64,000 nt of DNA from Colocasia esculenta (Eukaryota > Streptophyta > Magnoliopsida > Alismatales > Araceae): assembly GCA_014218235.1 (NCBI GenBank), contig JACBKR010001264.1, positions 496,001 to 560,000 of the forward strand, in the 5' to 3' direction. The stretch's first letter is position 1; every line of letters begins with the position of its first letter. Shown here piece by piece: positions 38,101-48,600 of the stretch. Below the pieces are notes generated by a model. The model searched no databases, had not been told where the DNA came from, and was given only the letters and a program-made list of their open reading frames with translations. The position numbers were made by a program, and so were the translations under genes.

Positions 38101-41100
38101 ATGGATCAAAGAGGGGGACAGTAATACTAGTTATTTTCACAGAATTGCATCAAATAGAAGGCGGAATAATCTCATACATAGCATTACTTTGGGGGACAAT
38201 GTTATATAGGAGGAGGACATCAGGGGGCTACAAAGACTTTCTTTGTTGCTCTCTTTTCTGAAGAACAACAGGTTAGGCCGGACTTTGAGGAAGATTTAGT
38301 GCCTAGACTGACCCAAGTCCAAAGAGATGATCTGTTGTCTCCAAGCAACATGGAAGAGCTCCGACAAACAGTGTTTTCTTCAGCAGGGGATAAGGCACCA
38401 GGGTCAGATGGATTTCCCATGTTTTTCTTCCAGCATTGTTGGGAAATCATTAAGGGAGATCTTTAAGGTGACAGCAGATTTTATGGAAGGCAAAGCTCAT
38501 TTGAGGGGCATTAATAAAACCTTTTTGGTTCTTATTCCTAAGAAGCAGGGAGCCACTCTATTCTCAGACTTTTGACCTATCTCCTTGTTGAATATTGTCC
38601 ACAAAATTATCTCTAAAGTTTTGGCTTCTAGGCTGGTGAAAGTGATGGATAGTGTGGTGGATGACTTTCAGGGGGAATCAATTAGGGGAAAGCATTTTCA
38701 AGACAACTTTCTGGTAGAACATGAGAGCATTTTTGAATGGAGAAGGCTAAGGAGAAGGGGCTTGATTCTAAAGCTAGACTTTGAGAAAGCATATGATAGA
38801 GTTAGTTGGGGGTGCCTCCTTAAAGTCCTTAGGAAAATGAGCTTTCACCATAGATGGATTGGTTGGATACGGGATTGCATATCTTCAGCCTCTTTTCAGG
38901 TGTTGATTAATGGGCAACCCTCTCCCACGTTCTCTAGTGGTAGAGGACTTCGCCGGGGAGACCCCCTATCTCCACGTCTCTTTGTATTTGTGGCTCAGAT
39001 TTTCAGCAAAAACATGGTCCAGAGCGGAGAGGGCAGATATTATTCCAGGTTTCCAAGTGGGAAATTCCGCCACCCCAATCACACATCTCCAGTATGCAGA
39101 TGATACTATGGTGTTCATCCCAGGAGAGCGAAATCAGATTGTAGGCATTAGATTAGATTGATGTTGGAGGTGATTCAAGATATTACATGCCTAAAGATTA
39201 ACTACAACAAGTGTCTGATGGCTGGTATCAACTTGAGTGATGATAAAAGTGGGAGAGCAGTTTGGTTGTCATGTTGGTAGGTTTCCTTCTAGATACTTGG
39301 GCCTCCCACTTTCCCCTGGACCACTTCGTTGTGCTGATTGGAAGGTCATTGTGCATAGATTTGAGAGCAGGCTAGCAGGTTGGAAAGCAAGGGCCCTGTC
39401 AATGGGTGGCCGGTTGATACTTTGCAGGGTTGTCTTGGATAGCTTGCCTACATACTATCTTTCCATCTTCAGAATTCCAAAGACTCTGGCATACACATTG
39501 CAATCTCTTCAAGCCAGGCTTTTTTGGGATGGAAATGGGAAGGAGAGAGGTTGGCATGACATTCCTCGGAGAAGGATTTGCCTTCCCAAAAAGGTAGGGG
39601 GACTTGCAATCAGAGACATCACAACAATCAATATGGCATTGTTATGTAAATGGTGGTGGAGAATAGGGTCAGAAGAAAGCGGGTTTGTGGCACGATATAA
39701 TTCAACACAGATATTTAGGGTCCTCCATAGAGTTAATACTCAGCCGAGTCTGCTCTGACAAACAGAGGACCCTGTTGTCATAACGGTGAGGTTCACATCC
39801 GCATATGAAAACGGATAATACTTGACTGAATATTAAAATTTTCTTATATATGTATAAACATCAGTTTCCAATTCCGATTCCGATAATCGAAATATAGTTC
39901 TGATTCCGATAAAATCGGAATGGTTAATTCCGATTTCATTCTGATTCCGATTACATTATCGAAACCGATAAGATAAGGTGCTTACTATGGCTGTCTTTTG
40001 AGTTTATAAATAATTTATCGAAATAACTGATAAAGATTCTGATTATTTTTTTATTTCGATTCCGATTGCTTATCGGAATATACGATACCGATTTCGGTAA
40101 GCTATCAGTATCATTTTTCAATTTCGAAACCGATAATTTTTATCGGAATCGGGTCAAAATATCAGGATTTTGGATTCCGTTTGCAGCCCTATTGGAAATG
40201 TTCGCCTTACTAGCCTCTTTCTGGTTGACAGCAAATAGGGTGGACCTGTGGTCTTGAAGATGGGAGAAATCTGGTCGCTTTTCAGTCAAATCAACTTATT
40301 TCATGCTTGTTGATGGGGGATTGAAAGATGAGGCGAAGGCTCAGATCTAGGACACCAGAGCCCCCTTAAGATCAAGATATTCATATGGATGGTTCGCACG
40401 GAAGGTTGCCAACTTGTGATAAGATATCCAGGTTTGTCCTAGATATTCCAACTTCATGCTGTCTTTGTGGGGTTGAGGAGGAGAATTTGGATCATCTTCT
40501 AATAGCTTGCTCATATTCTAAAATGATTTGGGATGAAATTGGGCACTGTATTCAGATTAACATCCCTGCTTTCACAGGAGTGAAGGCATTATTATTGGGC
40601 TGAAGCAGGGAATTTAGTAGCAAGACAGATCGGGTAGTGTGGTGGATAATTTTGCATGCCACTATTTGGGCCATTTGGATCGAAAGAAACAACATAATTT
40701 TCAGGAGAGAATCTAGACTTGAAGAAGCAGTGATTCAAGGGATTAAGAGTATTGTTTTGGCTTGGGCTAAACTATTAGGAAACTTAGAGAGTCCTCAATC
40801 ACCTCTCCTTTTGTTCCTGGGAGGTGAGATTTTTTTGGGTTGGTTAGGCTGAAGAGAGGCCTTTTGTATTGAGGTTTTTGTTGCTTTTACCTCTACACTT
40901 GTACATTCTTCTACATTCAATATACTTTGTGGTACCATCCACCTATGTAGTCAAAGGCGAGAGGCGATCAAGGGGTCGTCTCAGCCTCAAAGGTCTAGGC
41001 GATTGAGGCGATATATTATAAAATAATATATAGTTAAAAAATATGAATATATCTATACATATCACCTAAATATGTGCATGAAACTAGTATATTTCATAAA

Positions 41101-44100
41101 TTAATCAATCATATATGTCAAATTATTGTATGACTTATTAAATCTATTCATTTCTATACGTAAAGTAACTAAAATTTAAGAAACTAAATTGCAAGTAAAT
41201 AAATAGGCCAAGTGGGCCTCTTTATGGCCAATATATGGGCTGGACAAGGGCAAAAAGAGTAAAATTGGTGGCTTGAAATCACCAAGGCAAAATGGGCCGA
41301 GGTGAGGCGATTTGAGGTTGCCTCGCCTCATGGCCTAGGCGATCGCCTTTGATAATATAGACATCCACATTTCAAAAAAAAAAAACCCCAAGTATTGCAT
41401 GATGTCAGAAACTTGGGATGTTTAGTCATTTTGAGTAAAGTCCAAGAGTCAGGTTAGCTATAACCTTATAAATATTAGTGTACTTGCATTTTTTGAAGGT
41501 AATGAAGAATTGAAAAGTTGTTATACTCTGTGAGTCCATGTGAAGGTTTCTCTGTGAAGGATCTTCTGCGCCTGAGAAGGGCAAAGTGTGACACCCATAC
41601 ATCTCCAGCCAAGGAGTGTGACACTCCAGACAGATGACGCCACCGACCAAGGGGTGTGACTCCCCTGTCCACGATCATCGCCGCCTGTACGCCCTCCCTG
41701 TGATGGGGAGACCGCTCCTACGCCGCCGACTCTTCGCCGCCTCACTATCACACTCTATAAGCCCTTTCCGTCACACCAGCCCTCACACCAACATCATTCC
41801 CCCCTCTTCATCGCCACCACTGCTTCGTCACCTTCTCCTTTGTGAACTTCCCCACCTTACCCTCAGCCGTGTGGTACTCTCTTGGCACCTTATCACTGGC
41901 TATCCAGCTCCCTTCCGTCTCGCTTCTGTTATAGAAGCTGCCACGTCACCCCCATCCCAGTTCATTCAATAGCTACACCATTTTCCTTGAACCCAGATCC
42001 TCGCCTTCCTACACCCTATTATTTCCCTGGACCTACAGCCAACCCCTCCAGTAGCTGAATGTCCCAAGGTTTCCCCAATGGTAATCAATTAACAACCCAG
42101 TGTTAATGGATTAGTGAGTTCAAATTCACCTCACCAGCGGCTAAGTCCCAAAGCTACCCTACAGTGGTATCGATTAACAATCCATTAGTAATCGATTGGT
42201 GGGGTTAGGTTCGCCTCACTAGTGGCTAAGTCCCAAGGCTATCCCACAGCGGTATCGATTAACAGCCCAGTGTTGATCGATTAGCGGAGTCAGATTCACT
42301 AGCCAACAGCTGTCCAAAGACTGCTCCACACTGGTAATCGATCAATGGCTCAATGTTAAGCGATTAGCAGGATCAAGATCACCTCTCCATCGACTGTTCT
42401 AGGATACCCTTAGTAACCAATCAACGGGTTCAGATCCCGTGAGCAGTAATCAGTTAAGACAGCAGACCGCACCAATCCTAGCCACCTCGCCACCTTTGGC
42501 GCCAACGGTAGTTCATCAATGTCACGACCGGTCAGCCATCAACAACACGGGATCTTCCCCACACATCAACATGAAGGTTTGTGTTACCCCTTAGCTGTAA
42601 CTTGCACATTTGGTATATGCTAGTATTTGCCGCCGACGTGAAATTTGGATCCTAGCTAGTGACTTTAACCACTGCCAGAACTTGTGAGCGAGATTCCTAA
42701 CCCCAGAGGTTCTATCTGGAACTTGTCTGTGGACTTGATCTACCCTAGTCATCGGTAGTTTCCCAACTACCGTGGTCCTATGTTTCTGTTGGCAAGGGAT
42801 GTTTGTGGGCCAACTTCTTGTTTGAACGTGGCTTCTCTCCTAGCTCTAGCACTAAGGTCTTCCCAATTGTGACCCTTCTACTGTTCACCAAGGAAATGCA
42901 AGGTGAAAACTAACATTGCTTCTGCATTCTCTAAAACTAAACAAACTAGAGGAGTTTGCATCAATTAACATCTATGCTACCAAAACAAATAATAGATTCA
43001 TATTTTTCCTGGTTCAAGTGAGCTTCTAGCAGTTCAAATTTCCATGAATTTCATAATCTTGCAGTGGAACGTCTCAAACCATGCACTAAGAATCATTACC
43101 ATGGCATAATTAAAAACCTGGATTTGAAATATAAGTTAAAGATAACAAACTAATTGCATTTGCATATTCAAGTGGCAGCAGAGTGGAAGGGAAGGGAGAA
43201 AAGAACTAACAATCCGGTTCTCAAAAACAAACATTTCATAAAGAGGGTCACAAAGCACAGGCAAATACCAGTAAACTTGACATCACATGAGAAGCCTTCC
43301 AATTCATCTCTAGCCACCCCCTCTTTATCTGACTTGAACCTATTCACCCTTGTTTGAAGAATCTGGCAGTTTTCTGCAGTTGATTCTCCACCTGCAACAG
43401 ATGTTCACTTCAACCACATAATGGATAAGAGAAGTCAACCCAACAGGTGATATGAAAATGGACAGCTCCTGGAGTGTGTTATTTATGAGCATAGGGACAT
43501 ACATATTGGCTAATTAACACAAACATCAACTAGCAACAAAAATTCATCCTTCAAAATCAAAGATAAGAATGCAAAAATAACTGTGAATTTGCTGCCACTT
43601 TGGCGATTGCCTTTAAAGAATATTATATATCAATATGCCAAATGCGCTTTACCACTTCATCTAGTCTCTTCTTAAGTTCCAAGATAATTCTTGATGCTTG
43701 CACTTTAGTAGCATGAGCATAATTGCAAATAAGGTAATCTTTGAACCACTAACAGGTCTCTATCAGACTTCTGATACCTGTCAGACTCGGAACATACCAT
43801 CAACAGTGTGATAACTGAAATGGAAATATGGGTCTAAGAAGGATGAACAAACTCTTCATAGAGTGCTCCCTGTGTACGCATAGGTGCTAATTAAGGAGAT
43901 TATTTCTGCAGGTATCGAAACAAATAATGGACTAAGGTCCTTGGAAACATTCATCATGCTGAGTATATAATGACCAATTCGTAGAAAGCGATCACATAAA
44001 TAGTGGATGGTCTTAGGAACTCATTAAGCATAGGGAAAAAAAGGGGAAAAAGGGTAGCATCATATAACACCATCGAGAGGGTGTTGTAAAAGTAAAAGGG

Positions 44101-44840
44101 GCGACACCCTGATAACACAGACAGCGAAGACCTTTTCGAAGATTCTACCATCAGGTGGATGCGAACGTAGATAGGACCCTGGGGATTTTATGTGACCGGC
44201 AGGCACATACCCAGATTCAACATCCATCCTTCGTTAATAGAACGCCAAGTCCATTCTTTTATAGGCCTGTGAATAGAAAAGTCCAGCATTCCACCTACCA
44301 CGAACATTTTCGTTCTCGTCTATTCATCTCCATAGTTCTCCCAGGCTGTGGGCTGTTTGTGGAGTCTCTAATGTACACTTGAACACTAACCTCTGTCCCA
44401 CGCCTCTCTTACCACTCGTTCATTCTAACTCCCAGGGGAAAAACACCCTGGAAGAAATCGTCCTAGATACGTAAACTATCCACAACAAAAAATGCAACTT
44501 GAACAGCTAAACTTTTCACCCCGAGAACATGGAAGAACCAAAGGGACCGATGCGTCCCACTCCACACGGTCTGGGCGAATAAAATCACAGCAATTCCATG
44601 CTCCAGACCTTTGGAGAAGGGGACGATGTGGTCGAACTCATAGCAGAGGCAACCCAGGCAGTTCCAGAGGCGATAGCAGACGATGTTGCCGACGGCGTCC
44701 CGGCGCCAGCGGTCGGGGTGCCGGCCGGGCACCACCTCCGCCTTCTCCCAGCAGAAGGCCCTGGCCTTGGCGTTGAAGGACCGGGCCTTCTCCTTCTCCC
44801 TCTGATTGCGATTCCCTGATCGCGGCGGTGAAGAACTCAT
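35193..44840 (-). CDS. HNH endonuclease-domain protein (At3g47490-like)
   Basis: Three exons on the minus strand: 44840-44609, 43391-43269 and 35356-35193 (TGA), giving 172 aa; both introns are phase 1. The protein matches the remembered pattern of a conserved plant HNH-domain protein: CWEKAEVVPGRHPDRWRRDA, then DHIVPFSKGGES with Asp70-His71, then NCQILQTRVNRFKSDK with Asn85. The C-terminal exon reads DKELDVIEMAVYGDVIRPG and CRCRTVAEMLG. HNH proteins are metal-dependent nucleases, but the plant role is not established to my knowledge. The first donor (AAAG|GTCTGG) is weak, yet the join restores SKGGES exactly. An upstream in-frame ATG exists but lies beyond a CT repeat; MSSS is the better start. 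Intron 2 is 7.9 kb and holds a LINE in opposite orientation, several MITE-like elements and a minisatellite. The coding sequence looks intact. Confidence 0.9.
35562..35593. repeat. Perfect 32-bp palindrome
   Basis: A perfect palindrome centred on ATGCAT, with arms TTGCACTTTCCAAATG and complement. Four more pairs (ACTT/AAGT) extend it past a one-base mismatch on each side. It lies in HNH intron 2. A shorter 10-bp stem, GCTCAACTCA, lies at 35684-35708. Confidence 0.9.
36639..37465. mobile_element. TIR element with TCTCGG subterminal repeats, inside the LINE
   Basis: About 820 bp interrupts the LINE endonuclease region. The LINE codons TGGTGTGAGGCA at the left junction recur as TGGTGTAAGGCA at the right, an imperfect target duplication of about 9-14 bp. 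Ends are rich in ATCTCGG and TCTCGCGAG motifs. The core (about 36917-37370) is closely related to the right arm of the foldback element at 48412-49852. A 28-bp partial tandem (GATCCTGACAACCCT) lies at about 37319-37374. Mutator-like is the likely class, by target duplication length. Confidence 0.65.
39785..40190. mobile_element. Element with TTCCGAT subterminal repeats, inside the LINE
   Basis: Repeated ATTCCGAT and ATCGGAAT motifs in both orientations flank an AT-rich centre. The right end, CCGTTTGCAGCCCTA, resembles the end of common plant hAT-type MITEs (TAGGGCTGCAAACGG inverted). The left end is degenerate. It splits the LINE between its RT and zinc-binding regions. Confidence 0.55.
40945..41361. 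mobile_element. MITE with AGGCGA repeats and 9-bp target duplication
   Basis: The left end ATGTAGTCAAAGGCGA and right end TCGCCTTTGATAATATAGA are inverted repeats. Flanks CATCCACCT (40936-40944) and CATCCACAT (41362-41370) form a 9-bp duplication with one mismatch, typical of Mutator-like elements. The AT-rich interior is non-coding. It abuts the 3' end of the LINE. Confidence 0.75.
41371..42049. other. HNH intron 2 sequence, no gene recognised
   Basis: C-rich sequence with some open frames but no domain. It may belong to a degenerate retroelement together with the adjacent minisatellite. Confidence 0.35.
42050..42460. repeat. Degenerate minisatellite, about 85-95 bp unit, four to five copies
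   Basis: Each unit carries GGCTAAGTCCCAAGG, a CACAGTGGTATCGATTAACA-like block, CCAGTGTTAATCGATTAG and TTCACCTCAC. Clear unit starts are near 42054, 42139 and 42234. Later copies are more diverged. Confidence 0.75.
42461..43268. other. HNH intron 2 sequence, nothing recognised
   Basis: No credible frame, repeat or RNA gene was seen between the minisatellite and HNH exon 2. Confidence 0.4.
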
Positions 44841-44898
44841 CGAGCTCTCTCTCTCTCTCTCACTCCCGCCTCCACTTCCAAGGGCTGGGCTGCAGAGC

Positions 44899-44939
<41 letters not shown>

Positions 44940-45626
44940 GCCGGCGCAGAGCATATAGACGGAGGCCTTTTCCGTCTATTTTTAGGCTTTTTCAACACTT
45001 ATGATATTTATTAATATGCACCTTTTTCAAAATTAATAAATTCAAATACCTGTTTCTAATATGATATTTAAAAAGATTTTAAAATTGATATTTTTTTAAT
45101 ATATTTGGACTCACCGGTAAACCTTTGATCGACTTCAATCAAGATAAACAACTACGTTGGTTAATCTGTCTTTATTTAACTCTCGAGTTAGAATATATTA
45201 CTCCATCACAGGAATAACACAAATGGAGCCGAATTTTCTTGTTTTTTACATGTTGATTTTTACATCTATTTTGTATATATATTGAATGTGCATCTGTTTA
45301 TAAAAAGAATTATTAAAAACTAAAATTAAACAGATATTTTAAATATCCTTAAAAAAAGAACATTTAAAGTAGCTTCGCTGCTTCGACAACACGCGGGCGG
45401 GTGCGTTCCATTGACCAATTGGGGGGAGAGTAAAAGGAGAAGGTCAAGGTGAGCGATAGCCAGTGTTCACGGCGGTGACCACATCCTCCGTCTCCACCCA
45501 GATAACCAACCATAGGCTCGGGGATGCTCGCTGCTGCGGCCGCGGCTCGCCATTCGCCGGTGGATAGGAAGAGGCGTACCAGCGGCGGCGGCGGCGGCAA
45601 GGAGGGAGAGTGTGGGGGGTGGGGAA
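44841..45626. promoter_or_regulatory. Head-to-head intergenic region of HNH and MetRS genes
   Basis: The start codons of the minus-strand HNH gene (44840) and plus-strand MetRS gene (45627) are 786 bp apart. The HNH side holds two GA/CT runs (44847-44860 and 44901-44938) in the probable 5' UTR. The middle is AT-rich. The MetRS side is GC-rich with a GGC triplet run near 45580-45598. It could act as a bidirectional promoter; no TATA box was assigned to either gene. Confidence 0.55.
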
Positions 45627-48600
45627 ATGGCGGGAAGGGCCCTGTTCCTACCGCAGAATGGGTTGTCCATAGTCCCTCCGCTTGCCTCCATTAGCTCCTC
45701 CTGGCACCTCGGTGCAACCCTCCGTCTCCGACCGAAGCAGCTCGCGGTGGCTTCCATCTTCACCCGTGGCTTCTGCAGGAACGAGCTTCGCGGCGAAGAG
45801 GGAGCGGCGAAGCTGGCCAAGGCGGAGACTTTCGTCCTCACAACCCCTCTTTACTACGTGAACGCCCCGCCGCATATGGGAAGCGCCTACTCTACCATTG
45901 CCGCCGACGCCATTGCTCGGTTTCAGGTGATTCCTTTGTTTGGAGTTAGGGAGTTGCCGATGTTTTGCCTCTTGTTTTGGGTATTAGACCAACGGTCATT
46001 ATACCGTGTCCAACTTTCAGTTTTCTGCTATGATTCTTTATGTAAATCTGTATAATAGAGCGGGAATTAGTGGCATGTAATCCATCAGTTCTCCTCATTC
46101 CTACATGCACTTGTAAACCTTGTGTCGTATTTATTTCGAACTGTTAAATGATGCAGAGGCTACTGGAAAAGAAGGTAATATTTGTTACAGGCACAGATGA
46201 ACATGGGGAAAAGATTGCTGCAGCAGCAGCCGCAAATGGCAGCAGTCCTAGTGACCATTGTAACACAGTTTCACTGGCTTACAGACTGCTCTGGAAAGAA
46301 GTATGTATTCTGTGAGACTTGACCGCTCATATTGCTTGAATTTAATGTTCATATTGTTTTTTTTTATGCAATAGCTTTAATAATTTTTCTAGAGCATGTT
46401 TTGGTCACATTTATAATGAGTGCAGCAACTTCTTATTAACTTGTTCAGTTGGGATGATTGCAGCTTGACATATCATATGATAAATTCATTCGAACAACAG
46501 ATCCAAGTCATGAAGCTGTTGTGAAAGAGTTTTACTCTAGGGTTCTCAGCAGTGGAGACATTTATCGGGCTGATTATGAGGGCCTTTATTGCATCAATTG
46601 TGAGGAATATAAGGTCAAAACTTTGTATATGTTTTTTTTTTCCTTGATGCCGCTAAGTATGCATATTTTCCTTGTACAATCGTCATTCAGATTTAGATTT
46701 TTGCAATAAAATATCAGCTGATTCCTGATGTCCATTTATTTTTCAGCATTGTGACACACCAAAGAATGGACCTCTCCTGTTACTTAGATGTTCATTGCTT
46801 AATTTCTGCAAAGTGAATCCTTAACTAGATACAAGTTTCATCCAGGATTCCCTAGGTATTTCACATGCTGTGCAAGCTATTCATGTGTCTTGATTTTAGT
46901 TGCAGCCAATGCCTCTATCATATGCTTAATCTAACTACTTGAATTTTGTATTAGATCAAAATAAGGAGAAGGAAAACATTCAAATATATCACTTTTCCAT
47001 TCTGATGTCTATTTTATTTTCCATTCAGCTATCATGATTCCCCATGCCATATGTGTCCTAGTTTATCTTGTTATCTTTCATATGGCTTAATTTATCTTGT
47101 TGTTTTTAGATGCATTGTTTTTTTTATACTTCTTGCAGAATATGCCATGGTAAACATTTTTGGTCTGCCCAAGAGAGAAAAATGAAATACAGGCAAACAA
47201 CTTGAAAAAATCATTTGCATTCTCTTATATTTTGATCCCTCGTTAGTTTTTTGAAAAGCATGCATCCTCTTGTAGCTCTTCCTTTTTAAAATCACATCCT
47301 TGTATGTTCCATAACTATTTGTCAACTTTTTGCAGGATGAGAAAGAATTACTTGAAAATAACTGTTGCCCCATGCATTTAAAGCCGTGTGTTAAAAGGAA
47401 GGAGGATAACTACTTTTTTGCCTTGTCAAAGTACCAAAAATCATTGGAAGAGCTTTTGGCATGCAATGTCAATTTTGTTCAGCCATCATTTCGGTTAAAT
47501 GAGGTGAGCATGATAGATATTTGTGGTCCCTAATAGAAGCTTTCTGAAAACTGGGTTGTCTTAACAGAAGTTGTTTTTGCTATTTTTTTATGGAGAAATT
47601 ACTCAGGTACAAAGTTGGATAAAGAGTGGTCTGCGGGATTTTTCAATATCTCGTGCATCTGTGGAGTGGGGAATACCTGTGCCAAATGATGGAAGACAGA
47701 CCGTATATGTCTGGTTTGATGCTCTATTGGGGTAATAAACTTCTAGCATATACAGTCATATACACATGGATGGATGAATAATTGGATATTTTCTGTTCTT
47801 TTATTCTCCTGACATTTCCATTTTATCTTGGCACATCCTCTTGAGTTTTACCTGGCACATATATTTTCCACCTAGTTAATTTCCTTGTTACATTGATACA
47901 TTCATTCCAGAGGTGTAGATTGATTTGGATAGCTATACCCATGGAAGATATATCTAAATCCCTGTTTTAAGTTTAGCAACTTTTGGCTGCACAGCCCACA
48001 TGAGTGCCATCACATGGCCCAAGGATCCAATCTGACTGAATGACTTGGCATTAGACTGAACTAGGCTAGATGTGGCTGCGTCCGAAACCAATATGTTTCA
48101 GTTTCGGCCTAAACCTGTCTCAGCCAATTCAAAATTAAGAACAATTCTTAAAAATCCTGAAAAAATAGCAATCAGCATACCAAAAAAAAACATGGCAGCG
48201 GGGAGCATAGGAAATGTAACACCCCATTTAGACCCGGTCCAGTTATATCAACTCTCATCGAGTCCAAGTGACGAGCTACTTAGGGAACACACCCCAACCT
48301 ATATCAAATGCAGGTTGATTCATTCACAAATAAATACCAATACAGCGGAAATAAAGAACAAACTCATCAACTTTAATATCCAAGTCCATAGTCCATAAAA
48401 GAAGTCCACAACATGGAAGGCAGGATCGGAATCGGGATCGGGATCGACCAGGCTCGATCCGATCCTGGATCGGATCGGATCGCAAGATCCCATGGATCCA
48501 AGGGAAGTCTGCCGATCCTGGATCGGCCAGTTTATAAAATGGTTTTTTTGGGGAAAAAAATCAGGAAAATTCAGGAAAAAATAGAAAAAAACAGCAGAAA

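Larger units (their letters stand above)
36215..40935 (+). mobile_element. L1-type LINE, degenerate, with two internal insertions
   Basis: ORF2 begins at ATG 36215 with an endonuclease block (FGNVQGIGGGEKRRMIKD, VDILCL, ETKL). It resumes after an insertion at about 37466 with FNVVLHV and FTWSN, then the RT: KAPGSDGFP near 38395, PISLLNIVHKIISKVLASRL, KLDFEKAYDRV, RGLRRGDPLSP and YADD (about 39095-39106). A zf-RVT domain (CCLCGVEEENLDHLLIACSYS, about 40465) and WAIWIERNN near 40665 follow. Many stops and frameshifts make it inactive. It lies antisense inside HNH intron 2. ORF1 and a poly(A) tail were not found. Confidence 0.92.

Noticed and set aside
41634..41972. 112-codon plus-strand frame rich in Ser, Pro and His.
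   Set aside because: Low-complexity wording with no domain, and it lies in an intron filled with repeats.
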